Below, one piece after another: positions 1-8,801 of a DNA stretch of 18,551 nucleotides. Within the stretch, counting starts at the first letter, position 1. Every line of letters begins with the position of its first letter. The stretch is from NZQO01 sp964639255. Lineage in GTDB: Bacteria > Bacteroidota > Bacteroidia > Flavobacteriales > Flavobacteriaceae. The notes beneath the pieces were generated by a model. That model saw nothing but the letters and a program-made list of their open reading frames with translations. It was not told where the DNA came from and searched no databases. The DNA lies in assembly GCA_964639255.1 (NCBI GenBank), contig CAZXDP010000053.1, positions 1 through 18,551 of the forward strand, written 5' to 3'. The position numbers and the translations under genes are program-made.

Positions 1-1019
1 TAGACACCAAGTTGGGAAGCAAGCGTTTTTATGGCAGGAGCATTACCGATACCAAGGGGTATGGGGAAATTTCTGCGGCACGTGCCTTGGAAGTTTCCTC
101 CAATATTGGGTTGGCAACAATTATAGATGACCATTATGCTAAAAATCCGGAGAAGTTCACCAACCGACTTAGAGATTGGAACTTGCACAAGAAAGTGGGA
201 ATACGCATTATAGGCGAGGGCACTCCGGTAATTCCCGAGCCCGGCCACGAGCTATGGAGCCGTAACGCATTGCCTTCTATGGCGTATGGCTATAACCTGA
301 GAATGACGCCATTGCAGATCCTTACGTTTTACAATGCTATTGCCAACGATGGGGTGATGGTGCGACCTAAGTTTATAAAGGAAATACGCTCTTGGAACGA
401 GCCGGTTACCACTTTCGATACCGAGATTATCCACGAGCAAATCGCTTCGCCAGAAACCCTACTGCAAATACGGGACATTCTTGAAAACATCGTAAAACGA
501 GGAACGGGGAAGTCGCTCTATTCGGAATATTTTTCAATGGCCGGTAAAACGGGAACCGCTCGTACAGAATATTGGGAAGAAGATTGGGCCGAAAACCGTA
601 GATACATCTCGTCGTTTGCGGGCTACTTTCCAGCCAATAACCCCAAATATTCTTGCATTGTGGTAATACATAAACCAAGTACCAAAAAGGGGTATTACGG
701 GGCAGATGTCACCGGGCCGGTTTTTAAGCGCATTGCCCAAAAAATATTCACCGATTCACCCTTGATTGCAGAAGTTGCTGAAATAGATGGGGTTGACCCG
801 GTCACTGAAAAAGCATATGAAAGCTATTTCCCCAAAGCCCAAAAGCAATATACCAAAGTTCCAAATGTGACTGGTATGGCCGGTATGGACGCCGTGTCCC
901 TTCTGGAGAATTTGGGATTGCGCGTAGAGGTAATGGGCAACGGGAAGGTAGTGGAGCAATCGTTACCATCTGGGGCCAATTTCAAAAAAGGCAATCAAAT
1001 AGTATTGAAACTGTCATGA
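1..1019 (+). CDS. ftsI: Peptidoglycan transpeptidase FtsI (PBP3) with C-terminal PASTA domain, 5'-truncated
   Basis: This is the C-terminal part of the septal class B penicillin-binding protein, which cross-links new peptidoglycan at the division site from the periplasmic face of the inner membrane. The reading frame is open to the left edge, so the start, the membrane anchor and the catalytic SxxK serine lie outside the window. Two active-site motifs are visible: SSN (SxN) at nt 96-104 and KTGT near nt 546-557. The last 60 or so residues, starting at VPNVTGM, form one PASTA domain, as is usual for FtsI of Bacteroidota but not of E. coli. The stop overlaps the murE start by 4 nt (ATGA), suggesting translational coupling. 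Position at the head of the cluster, before murE, fits ftsI rather than another class B PBP. The TTG at nt 12 is not the real start. Confidence 0.95.
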   Translation, partial: DTKLGSKRFYGRSITDTKGYGEISAARALEVSSNIGLATIIDDHYAKNPEKFTNRLRDWNLHKKVGIRIIGEGTPVIPEPGHELWSRNALPSMAYGYNLRMTPLQILTFYNAIANDGVMVRPKFIKEIRSWNEPVTTFDTEIIHEQIASPETLLQIRDILENIVKRGTGKSLYSEYFSMAGKTGTARTEYWEEDWAENRRYISSFAGYFPANNPKYSCIVVIHKPSTKKGYYGADVTGPVFKRIAQKIFTDSPLIAEVAEIDGVDPVTEKAYESYFPKAQKQYTKVPNVTGMAGMDAVSLLENLGLRVEVMGNGKVVEQSLPSGANFKKGNQIVLKLS

Positions 1020-2482
1020 TTACACTAAAGGACATACTCTATACCGTTCCCATTGAAAAGGTGGTGGGTAGTACGCACGTGGCAGTTCGCGACATTCATT
1101 TCGATTCCAGGAATGTACAGCTAAACGATGTGTTCGTCGCTATACGGGGAACCCTATCAGATGGTCACGATTTTATAAAAATGGCTTCGGAAAAAGGAGC
1201 TATCGCCATTATTTGCGATACCATTCCAGAGAAAGTGATAAATGGCATAACGTACGTGCAGGTGGAAGATACCCAAAGCGCCTTGGCGGTAATGGCATCT
1301 AATTTTTATGGCAATCCTTCCGAAGAAATAAAGCTAATTGGAGTTACCGGTACCAACGGGAAAACCACGGTTACCACCTTGCTATACCAATTGTTCACCA
1401 AGGCGGGCTATGTATGTGGGCTCCTTTCAACCGTAAAAATTTTGGTGGGCACCACCGAACACGCCGCCACCCACACCACTCCCGATTCGCTCACCATTAA
1501 CCGTTACCTCAGGGAAATGGTAGAGGCTGGTGCCACCTTCTGCTTTATGGAAGTTAGTAGCCACGGCATTCATCAAAGACGTACTGAAGGGCTGAATTTT
1601 TCCGGTGGAATTTTCACGAATTTATCGCACGACCATCTGGATTATCATAAATCATTCAAGGAATATCGGGACGTTAAAAAGCGATTTTTCGACGAGCTGC
1701 CAAAATCGGCTTTCGCCCTCACCAATGTAGATGATAAGAACGGGGCCTACATGGTGCAAAATACCAGGGCCAAAAAATTGACTTATGCACTAAAATCGTA
1801 TGCCGATTATAAGGCGCACATATTGGAAAGCCAATTTACCGGACTCTTGTTGAAAATAGATAACAACGAACTATGGGTTAAGTTAATCGGCGCATTCAAT
1901 GCCTATAATTTACTCGCTATTTATGCCACGGCCCAAATACTCAGCTTGGAAACCATGGAGGTGCTGCAACTTATGAGCACCTTGGAAAGTGTGGGGGGCA
2001 GGTTCCAATTCCACATTTCCGAAGAAGAGAAAATTACTGCAATTGTAGATTATGCGCATACGCCCGATGCTCTTCAGAATGTTTTGGAAACCATTAACAG
2101 CATTCGTACTGGCAACGAAACCTTAATAACAATAGTGGGGTGCGGTGGAAATCGTGATACAGAAAAACGACCGAAAATGGCTCACATTGCAGCGCAGCTA
2201 AGCAACAAGGTGATTTTTACGAGTGACAATCCGCGTGATGAAAATCCGCAGACCATCATCGAGCACATGGAAGCGGGTGTTCCTGCCGAGCATTTTAAAA
2301 AAACGGTTTCGATTGCAGATCGTAAACAGGCTATTAAAGCGGCGTGCCAAATGGCACAACCCAATGATATACTGCTCATTGCCGGTAAGGGCCACGAGAC
2401 TTACCAAGAAATTAAAGGACAGCGAATTGATTTTGACGATTTCGCCATTGTCACCAAAACGCTAAAACAATTGAACAAATAA
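1016..2482 (+). CDS. murE: UDP-MurNAc-L-Ala-D-Glu:meso-diaminopimelate ligase MurE
   Basis: This cytoplasmic ATP-dependent Mur ligase adds the third stem-peptide residue to UDP-MurNAc-L-Ala-D-Glu. The 488-residue protein has the normal family length and the three Mur ligase domains. The P-loop TGTNGKTT lies at residues 111-118. The probable carbamylated lysine is K221 in EYRDVKK, and YAHTPDAL starts at residue 346. The motif DNPRDENP at 404-411 is the amino-acid selectivity motif; the DNPR form is established for meso-diaminopimelate enzymes, whereas lysine-adding MurE lacks this arginine. I therefore predict DAP-type peptidoglycan. The ATG at 1016 overlaps the ftsI stop by 4 nt, and mraY follows after a single base. 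Confidence 0.97.
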   Translation: MITLKDILYTVPIEKVVGSTHVAVRDIHFDSRNVQLNDVFVAIRGTLSDGHDFIKMASEKGAIAIICDTIPEKVINGITYVQVEDTQSALAVMASNFYGNPSEEIKLIGVTGTNGKTTVTTLLYQLFTKAGYVCGLLSTVKILVGTTEHAATHTTPDSLTINRYLREMVEAGATFCFMEVSSHGIHQRRTEGLNFSGGIFTNLSHDHLDYHKSFKEYRDVKKRFFDELPKSAFALTNVDDKNGAYMVQNTRAKKLTYALKSYADYKAHILESQFTGLLLKIDNNELWVKLIGAFNAYNLLAIYATAQILSLETMEVLQLMSTLESVGGRFQFHISEEEKITAIVDYAHTPDALQNVLETINSIRTGNETLITIVGCGGNRDTEKRPKMAHIAAQLSNKVIFTSDNPRDENPQTIIEHMEAGVPAEHFKKTVSIADRKQAIKAACQMAQPNDILLIAGKGHETYQEIKGQRIDFDDFAIVTKTLKQLNK

Positions 2483-2483
2483 T

Positions 2484-3716
2484 ATGCTGTACTACCTATT
2501 TGAATATTTGGAAAAGTACTACGAGTTTCCCGGGGCCAGCCTATTTGGGTTCATCACATTTAGAGCGGCAATGGCGGTCATTTTCTCGTTATTCATCGCT
2601 ACGGTATACGGTAAGAAGATTATTAGGTACCTCAAGCAGAAGCAAATGGGCGAGAAGATTCGCGATTTGGGGTTAGAGGGTCAAAATGAAAAGGCCGGTA
2701 CCCCTACCATGGGAGGCATTATCATTATCCTGGCGACTTTGATTCCGGTATTGCTCTTTGCCAAGCTGGAGAATATTTATGTGCTAATGCTCATTGTAAC
2801 CACTGTGTGGATGGGGACTATTGGGTTTATAGATGATTATCTCAAAAAATTCAAGAATGACAAGGCGGGCTTGCCCGGCAAGTTCAAAGTCATTGGCCAA
2901 ATTGGACTGGGCATTTTTGTGGGGGTTACGATGTATTTTCATCCAGATGTTACCGTAAAACAGGAAATCGTAGAAGATATACCGGTGGAACAGGTAGTGG
3001 AGCGATACGCTCCAGCAGAGTTCTACCCAGAGGAGAAAACGCTGCTTACTACCATACCTTTTGTAAAGCAGAACGAGTTCAATTACGAAACCCTTATAAC
3101 TTGGGCGGGCGAGGACGCCAAACAATATATCTGGCTCATTTTTATCCCCATCGTGATCTTCATCATCACGGCAGTTTCCAATGGAGCCAACCTCACCGAT
3201 GGTATCGACGGACTCGCGGCGGGTTCGTCGGCCATCATCGGCATTACCTTGGCCTTGTTCGCGTGGGTATCGGGCAACGTCTATTTCAGTGATTATCTAA
3301 ATATTATGTACATCCCCAATACGGGCGAGATGACCATTTTCATCACCGCCTTTGTAGGGGCCCTCATTGGCTTCTTATGGTACAATGCTTATCCGGCCCA
3401 AGTGTTTATGGGCGATACGGGCAGTTTAACTATAGGCGGGATCATAGCGGTTATCGCCATTGCAGTTCGCAAGGAGTTGCTAATTCCCATTCTCTGCGGA
3501 ATTTTCCTCATAGAGAACCTCTCGGTGGTGCTTCAAGTTAGCTGGTTCAAGTACACGCGAAAGAAATTCGGCGAAGGCCGAAGAATTTTCAGGATGTCGC
3601 CCCTCCATCATCATTATCAGGTAAAAGGGTTTCATGAGAGTAAAATTGTTACCCGGTTTTGGATTGTGGGAATTTTTCTTGCCATCCTAACTATTGTTAC
3701 ACTAAAAATAAGGTAG
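2484..3716 (+). CDS. mraY: Phospho-MurNAc-pentapeptide translocase MraY
   Basis: MraY transfers phospho-MurNAc-pentapeptide from UDP to undecaprenyl phosphate to make lipid I in the inner membrane. The 410-residue protein is strongly hydrophobic with many membrane segments. Family motifs are intact: Asp pair D117-D118 in GFIDDYLKK, NLTDGIDGLA at 236-245, MGDTGSL at 309-315 and the HHH triad at 375-377 in SPLHHHYQVKG. The protein is about 50 residues longer than the usual 360. The extra length falls at about residues 153-212, a hydrophilic, glutamate-rich stretch between two membrane helices that would face the periplasm by the known MraY topology. It starts one base after the murE stop and ends 6 nt before murD. 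Confidence 0.97.
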   Translation: MLYYLFEYLEKYYEFPGASLFGFITFRAAMAVIFSLFIATVYGKKIIRYLKQKQMGEKIRDLGLEGQNEKAGTPTMGGIIIILATLIPVLLFAKLENIYVLMLIVTTVWMGTIGFIDDYLKKFKNDKAGLPGKFKVIGQIGLGIFVGVTMYFHPDVTVKQEIVEDIPVEQVVERYAPAEFYPEEKTLLTTIPFVKQNEFNYETLITWAGEDAKQYIWLIFIPIVIFIITAVSNGANLTDGIDGLAAGSSAIIGITLALFAWVSGNVYFSDYLNIMYIPNTGEMTIFITAFVGALIGFLWYNAYPAQVFMGDTGSLTIGGIIAVIAIAVRKELLIPILCGIFLIENLSVVLQVSWFKYTRKKFGEGRRIFRMSPLHHHYQVKGFHESKIVTRFWIVGIFLAILTIVTLKIR

Positions 3717-3722
3717 GGCGCC

Positions 3723-5060
3723 ATGGGGAAGCGATTGGTTGTTTTGGGAGGAGGCGAAAGCGGCGTAGGCGTGGCCTTGCTGGGAAAGAAAAAAGAATAT
3801 GAAGTCTTTGTTTCAGACTTCGGAAAAATAAAGGAAACCTATAAGGAAGTTCTTATACATCATGAGATCGAGTGGGAAGAAGGGGGGCATACCGAATCGA
3901 AGGTGCTAACTGCCGACGTAGTCATGAAAAGTCCGGGAATACCGAATGAGGCTCCCATAGTTCAAAAACTGTTGGAAAAGGGTGTACGGGTAATTTCAGA
4001 GATTGAATTTGCAGCTGGGTACACCACTGCTACCATTGTAGGAATTACGGGCAGTAACGGTAAAACCACCACTGCTTCGCTTACCTATGAGGTATTGCGG
4101 CACGGTGGGCTAAATGTGGCCTTAGGGGGCAATATTGGAAAGAGTTTCGCCCAGCTTGTGGCTACCGGGGCCTATGATGAGTTTGTCTTGGAAATTAGCA
4201 GTTTCCAGTTGGATGACATCGACACGTTTCGCCCTCATATCGCCGTGCTCCTCAACATTACCCCAGACCATTTGGATAGGTATGGGTACGAATTTGAGCG
4301 CTATATCGCGGCGAAATTTCGTATTGCGATGAACCAGACTGCCGATGATTACTTCATTTACGATGCAGACGATGCGGTAATCATCTCTTGGCTGGAGAAA
4401 CATCCCGTACGATCTCAATTGCTGCCATTTTCAGCAAAAAAAAAGTTGGAAAAGGGGGCATACATTAATAACGACGAAATAATACTAACAATTGATAATA
4501 ACCAATTTACTATGCCGATTGCAACACTAGGGTTACAGGGAGAACACAATACGAAAAATGCCATGGCGGCCTCGACGGTAGCCACCTTGCTAAAAATACG
4601 GAAAGCGACCATTCGCGAATCGCTGTCCAATTTTCAAGGTGTAGAACATCGTTTGGAAAAAGTCTTGAAAATAAACAATGTACTATACATTAATGATAGT
4701 AAAGCTACCAATGTAAATGCCACCTTCTACGCCCTAGATAGTATGGGAAGCCCAACGGTATGGATCGTGGGTGGAGTAGATAAAGGGAACGATTACAGCG
4801 AGCTGCTCCCCTTGGTAAACGAAAAGGTAAAAGCCATCATCTGCCTTGGGGTCGACAACAAAAAAATAATCGATCAATTTGGAAGTATTGTAGACACTTT
4901 GGTGGAAACACAATCTATGCAGGAGGCCGTGCAGCTCGCCTATCGTATTTCCGAACGGGGTGATACCGTATTGTTGAGTCCGGCCTGTGCGAGTTTCGAT
5001 TTATTTCAGAATTATGAGGACCGCGGACGACAGTTTAAAGAGGCTGTTAGGCACCTATAA
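3723..5060 (+). CDS. murD: UDP-MurNAc-L-alanine:D-glutamate ligase MurD
   Basis: MurD adds D-glutamate to UDP-MurNAc-L-alanine in the cytoplasm, using ATP. The 445-residue length is normal. The N-terminal Rossmann-type UDP-binding domain begins LVVLGGGESGVG at residue 5. The ATP-binding loop GITGSNGKTTT occupies 107-117, and the central domain carries LEISSFQLDD and NITPDHLDRY as in other MurD proteins. The C-terminal domain contains NDSKATN and WIVGGVDKG, both typical of MurD. The ATG at 3723 lies 6 nt after the mraY stop with no clear Shine-Dalgarno site. A 67-nt AT-rich gap follows before ftsW. Confidence 0.97.
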   Translation: MGKRLVVLGGGESGVGVALLGKKKEYEVFVSDFGKIKETYKEVLIHHEIEWEEGGHTESKVLTADVVMKSPGIPNEAPIVQKLLEKGVRVISEIEFAAGYTTATIVGITGSNGKTTTASLTYEVLRHGGLNVALGGNIGKSFAQLVATGAYDEFVLEISSFQLDDIDTFRPHIAVLLNITPDHLDRYGYEFERYIAAKFRIAMNQTADDYFIYDADDAVIISWLEKHPVRSQLLPFSAKKKLEKGAYINNDEIILTIDNNQFTMPIATLGLQGEHNTKNAMAASTVATLLKIRKATIRESLSNFQGVEHRLEKVLKINNVLYINDSKATNVNATFYALDSMGSPTVWIVGGVDKGNDYSELLPLVNEKVKAIICLGVDNKKIIDQFGSIVDTLVETQSMQEAVQLAYRISERGDTVLLSPACASFDLFQNYEDRGRQFKEAVRHL

Positions 5061-5127
5061 TGGGAAAATAGATAGAAGTAAATTTTGAAAATAGTAGAAA
5101 AATAAAATTGATACCAGTACATCCACA

Positions 5128-6333
5128 ATGAGGAATGTATTTAAGAACATACAGGGAGACAAAGCCATTTGGGCCATAGCCGGCGTGTTGGCTGTATTCT
5201 CTTTTCTTCCCGTGTATAGCGCCAGCAGCAATTTGGCATACCTATATGGCGATGGAAGTACGTTGCCCTACCTGTTCAAGCACTTGGCCCATTTGCTCTT
5301 GGGATTTGCCATTCTCTACGGAGTACATAAAATTCCATACCATTATTTTAGGGGACTATCCATTTTGGTATTGCCCGTGGTGGTGGTGCTGTTAATAGTC
5401 ACCTTAGCGCAAGGAACCACAATTGAAGGTGCCAACGCCAGCCGTTGGATTCGGGTGCCGTTTGTGGGAGTAACTTTCCAAACCTCTACCTTGGCAGCGG
5501 TCGTACTGCTCGCTTATGTCGCACGGTATCTGTCGCGTATCAAGGATAGAGAGGTGACATTCAAGGAAACATTTCTTCCCTTGTGGTTGCCAGTTTTTCT
5601 CATCTTAGCACTTATCCTGCCTGCCAATTTCTCTACTACGGCCATTTTGTTTGCCATGGTCACTGTGCTGGTATTTATTGGCGGTTATCCAATACGCTTC
5701 TTAGCGATTATCTTGGGAACCGGCCTCGTAGCGCTGACGCTGTTCGTGCTAACGGCCAAGGCTTTTCCCGGTGTTTTCCCTAACCGGGTAGATACTTGGA
5801 TGAGCCGTATAGATAGTTTTGTCGATGATGAGGATACCGAAGCCGATTATCAAATTGAAAAGGCCAAAATCGCCATAGCTTCTGGTGGGGTAACAGGTCT
5901 TGGCCCTGGAAAGAGCATTCAGAAAAATTTCCTGCCACAATCTTCATCAGATTTTATTTATGCCATTATCGTAGAAGAATTTGGCATGGTAGGTGCCCTG
6001 TTTTTAATGTTTCTGTATATGTTACTGTTGTTCCGTTTGGTGGTTATTGCGCATAAAAGCAACACTATGTTCGGTAAATTGTTGGTCATTGGGGTGGGCC
6101 TGCCCATTGTTTTTCAAGCTTTCATCAATATGGCGGTGGCAGTAGAACTGTTTCCTGTGACGGGACAAACCCTTCCGCTCATTAGCAGCGGCGGAACGAG
6201 CATTTGGATGACCTGTTTGGCCTTGGGAATGGTGCTTAGCGTGAGTGCCAAAAGGGAAACGCAGAAATTGGAAGTGGAACATTCCGAAGAAAAAGAAGAA
6301 AATCCGTTAGATGTGTTAAGTGAAGCACTTTAA
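5128..6333 (+). CDS. ftsW: Septal peptidoglycan polymerase FtsW (SEDS family)
   Basis: FtsW is the membrane glycosyltransferase that polymerises lipid II at the septum together with FtsI. The 401-residue protein is rich in membrane helices (about ten expected). SEDS-family signatures are present: ASRWIRV near 104-110, the conserved aspartate D275 in SSSDFIYAIIVEE, and TGQTLPLISSGGTS at 345-358. The charged tail (about 374-401, rich in Glu and Lys) should lie in the cytoplasm. Position between murD and murG supports FtsW rather than the elongation protein RodA. The ATG at 5128 follows an A-rich leader. The stop at 6331-6333 lies 12 nt before the proposed ATT start of murG, in the same reading frame. 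Confidence 0.95.
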   Translation: MRNVFKNIQGDKAIWAIAGVLAVFSFLPVYSASSNLAYLYGDGSTLPYLFKHLAHLLLGFAILYGVHKIPYHYFRGLSILVLPVVVVLLIVTLAQGTTIEGANASRWIRVPFVGVTFQTSTLAAVVLLAYVARYLSRIKDREVTFKETFLPLWLPVFLILALILPANFSTTAILFAMVTVLVFIGGYPIRFLAIILGTGLVALTLFVLTAKAFPGVFPNRVDTWMSRIDSFVDDEDTEADYQIEKAKIAIASGGVTGLGPGKSIQKNFLPQSSSDFIYAIIVEEFGMVGALFLMFLYMLLLFRLVVIAHKSNTMFGKLLVIGVGLPIVFQAFINMAVAVELFPVTGQTLPLISSGGTSIWMTCLALGMVLSVSAKRETQKLEVEHSEEKEENPLDVLSEAL

Positions 6334-6345
6334 AAAGATAGAGCT

Positions 6346-6348
6346 ATT
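6346..6348 (+). promoter_or_regulatory. Proposed non-canonical ATT initiation codon of murG
   Basis: ATT is the first plausible in-frame start after the ftsW stop. It is preceded by an A-rich stretch (TTAAAAAGATAGAGCT) of the kind found before Bacteroidota start codons. ATT is used naturally by infC in E. coli, where initiation factor IF3 discriminates against it. Here the 12-nt distance to the ftsW stop suggests re-initiation or coupling. That is inference; a substitution or sequencing error from ATG would look the same. Confidence 0.7.
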
Positions 6349-7449
6349 ACAACAAAAAATACATATCGATTTATTATAAGCGGGGGAGGCACTGGTGGCC
6401 ACATTTACCCGGCTATTGCAATCGCCGATGAGCTGAAGCAGCGGTACCCCGATGCTGAATTTTTGTTCGTGGGCGCCAAGGACCGTATGGAAATGGAAAA
6501 AGTGCCCCAGGCAGGTTATAAAATAACTGGCTTGTGGATAGCTGGCCTCCAGCGGAAGCTAAGTCTCAAAAATTTGCTATTTCCCATGAAATTGGCTTCC
6601 AGTCTATGGAAGTCACGAAGCATCATCAACCGCTTTAAGCCCACGGTAGCCATTGGTACGGGCGGTTACGCCAGTGCACCCCTATTACGGGTAGCCGCCG
6701 CCAAGGGAGTGCCGTGCCTTATTCAGGAACAGAATAGCCACGCGGGTATCACCAATAAATGGTTGGGTGAGCGCGTAGACCGCATTTGCGTTGCCTACGA
6801 AAACATGGAGCGGTTTTTTCCGAAGGAAAAGTTACGGCTCACTGGAAACCCCGTACGGCAGGATATCCTCGATATCTCCCGTAAGCGAGCCGAAGCGCAA
6901 CGCTATTTCAAATTGAATGCACAGCGTAAAACGCTTTTGGTCCTGGGCGGCAGCTTGGGCGCTAAAAAAATAAACGAATTGATCGATGCGCACGTAACCT
7001 ACTTCCAACAGCAGAATCTTCAGGTTATCTGGCAGTGCGGCGCATTGTACCAAGCTACGTACGTCCAGAAAAGCAAAGGCTCTGTACAAGTGCATACTTA
7101 TTTAAACCGAATGGACCTGGCCTATGCCGCTGCCGATGTGATAATCTCTAGAGCGGGGGCGCTTTCTGTATCCGAACTGTGCCTGGTAGGAAAACCTGTT
7201 ATCTTCATTCCATCGCCCAATGTGGCCGAAGACCACCAAACCAAGAATGCCTTGGCGATTACCGATAAGGATGCCGCGATTCTCCTGAAGGAATCGGAGG
7301 CGATGCATACGTTCGAATCGGTTTTTTTTGAATTGATGCAAAGCGAAAAAATGCAGGAAATGCTTTCGCGTAACATCCGTAGTCTGGCAAAGCCGAATGC
7401 GACCCTGCACATTGTTGACGAAATAGAAAAACTGATAGCAAGCCGATGA
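6346..7449 (+). CDS. murG: Lipid II synthase MurG, with an apparent ATT start codon
   Basis: MurG is the peripheral membrane glycosyltransferase that transfers GlcNAc from UDP-GlcNAc to lipid I. From ATT at 6346 the protein is 367 residues and begins MTTKNTYRFIISGGGTGGHI if initiated with fMet. The G-loop GGGTGGH with its histidine is at 13-19. Later motifs are GTGGYAS, GGSLGAKKIN, ISRAGALSVSEL and NVAEDHQTKNA, all typical of MurG. No ATG, GTG or TTG occurs in this frame between the ftsW stop (6331-6333) and 6463. Starting at TTG 6463 would remove 39 residues, including the whole G-loop, and cannot give a normal enzyme. ATT 6346 gives the expected length and N-terminus and has an A-rich leader. 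The alternatives are a sequencing error in an ATG, or ATT or ATA at 6373-6378, which would begin inside the first beta strand. The stop overlaps murC by 4 nt. Confidence 0.9.
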   Translation: MTTKNTYRFIISGGGTGGHIYPAIAIADELKQRYPDAEFLFVGAKDRMEMEKVPQAGYKITGLWIAGLQRKLSLKNLLFPMKLASSLWKSRSIINRFKPTVAIGTGGYASAPLLRVAAAKGVPCLIQEQNSHAGITNKWLGERVDRICVAYENMERFFPKEKLRLTGNPVRQDILDISRKRAEAQRYFKLNAQRKTLLVLGGSLGAKKINELIDAHVTYFQQQNLQVIWQCGALYQATYVQKSKGSVQVHTYLNRMDLAYAAADVIISRAGALSVSELCLVGKPVIFIPSPNVAEDHQTKNALAITDKDAAILLKESEAMHTFESVFFELMQSEKMQEMLSRNIRSLAKPNATLHIVDEIEKLIASR

Positions 7450-8801
7450 AGCAATACGACCACATAGCGACCTTTTACTTTATCGGTATCGGTGGTATTG
7501 GTATGAGTGCCTTAGCTCGATATTGCAAGTTGCATGGCAAGCAGATCTTGGGGTACGACAAAACGCCCAGTGAACTTACCAATGCGTTGATCGCCGAAGG
7601 TATTTCCATAAGCTTTCAAGATTCGGTGGGGAAGTTGCCTGCGGCTGTCCAAGATAGAGAAAAAACCTTAGTGGTGTACACCCCCGCTATACCAAAGAAC
7701 AGTGCATTATTAGGATGGTTCCAACAACAGGGATATACCCTGGTTAAGCGTTCCAAACTGTTGGCAGATCTAACCGAAAATACATTGTGCCTTGCAGTGG
7801 CAGGCACCCACGGAAAAACAACCACATCTGCAATTTTAGGGCATCTCCTAGCCGCATCTGGCATGCCCGTTACGGCTTTCTTAGGAGGTATTGCCGAAAA
7901 TTACCAGAGCAATTTCATTAGTAAGGGTATTACGATTACCGTTGTCGAAGCCGATGAGTTCGACAGGTCCTTTCTAGCGCTACGGCCCGATATTGCCTGT
8001 GTGACGTCTATGGACGCCGATCATTTGGACATTTACGGAGATGCCAAAACTATCATAGCAGCCTTTCAGGAGTTCGCTGCGTTGCTACCCGATAAAACTA
8101 TGTTGCTTCATAAAAAGGGGTTGCCGCTTAACGGTAAATCGGTTGCAATAGGAGAAGCAGCCGATTATGCTGCCGAGAACATACGTATTGAGAATGGTAC
8201 TTATAATTTCGATTTAAAGACACCGACTGGAACCTTGCCTAACCTACAATTCCAGTTACCGGGCCACCATAACCTACATAATGCTGTAACAGCTTTGGGC
8301 ATGGCGATTTTAGCAGGTTCCCCAACCGATCGCCTGCCCCGGGCTTTAGCGACCTTTCAGGGCGTGGAGCGTCGTTTCAGCTACCGTATAAAGCGTGACG
8401 ATCTGGTACTAATCGATGATTATGCCCACCATCCCACAGAAATTGATGCCTTGTGCCAAGCCGTTCGGGAAATGTACCCCAATGATGAAATAGTGATCGC
8501 ATTTCAGCCCCATTTGTTCAGTAGAACACGCGATTTTGCCGAAGGTTTTGCCGAGAGCCTTTCGAAGTTCGACGAGGTTCTGTTGCTAGATATCTATCCC
8601 GCCCGGGAGGAACCCATACCGGGAATCACCGCGCAGTGGCTGCTAGATAAGATTGATAATAACAAGAAAAAAATAGTTGAAAAAACCAATCTTTCCCAAG
8701 AGATTAAGAAATCGAACTGCCGTATTAAACTATTGGTAGGTGCGGGAGATATTGGGGCAGAAGTAAAACGAATCGCGAAGTATTTGAACGATGAAGCGTA
8801 A
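7446..8801 (+). CDS. murC: UDP-N-acetylmuramate:L-alanine ligase MurC
   Basis: MurC begins stem-peptide synthesis by ligating L-alanine to UDP-MurNAc in the cytoplasm. The 451-residue protein has the N-terminal dinucleotide-like fold motif GIGGIGMSALA at 14-24 and the ATP loop AGTHGKTTTSA at 119-129. It also has VEADEFDRSF and SMDADHLDIYG in the central domain, and DDYAHHPTEI followed by FQPHLFSRT in the C-terminal domain. This set is characteristic of MurC; in this family GTHGKTTT replaces the GT/SNGKTT of MurD and MurE. The start overlaps the murG stop by 4 nt (ATGA), and the end overlaps the ftsQ start by 11 nt. No ddl or murB gene follows, unlike in many Proteobacteria. Confidence 0.97.
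   Translation: MKQYDHIATFYFIGIGGIGMSALARYCKLHGKQILGYDKTPSELTNALIAEGISISFQDSVGKLPAAVQDREKTLVVYTPAIPKNSALLGWFQQQGYTLVKRSKLLADLTENTLCLAVAGTHGKTTTSAILGHLLAASGMPVTAFLGGIAENYQSNFISKGITITVVEADEFDRSFLALRPDIACVTSMDADHLDIYGDAKTIIAAFQEFAALLPDKTMLLHKKGLPLNGKSVAIGEAADYAAENIRIENGTYNFDLKTPTGTLPNLQFQLPGHHNLHNAVTALGMAILAGSPTDRLPRALATFQGVERRFSYRIKRDDLVLIDDYAHHPTEIDALCQAVREMYPNDEIVIAFQPHLFSRTRDFAEGFAESLSKFDEVLLLDIYPAREEPIPGITAQWLLDKIDNNKKKIVEKTNLSQEIKKSNCRIKLLVGAGDIGAEVKRIAKYLNDEA

Noticed and set aside
5079..5087. TAAATTTTG as a promoter for ftsW in the murD-ftsW gap
   Set aside because: The spacing inside the element is one base too long for TAnnTTTG and no TTTG lies at the -33 distance.
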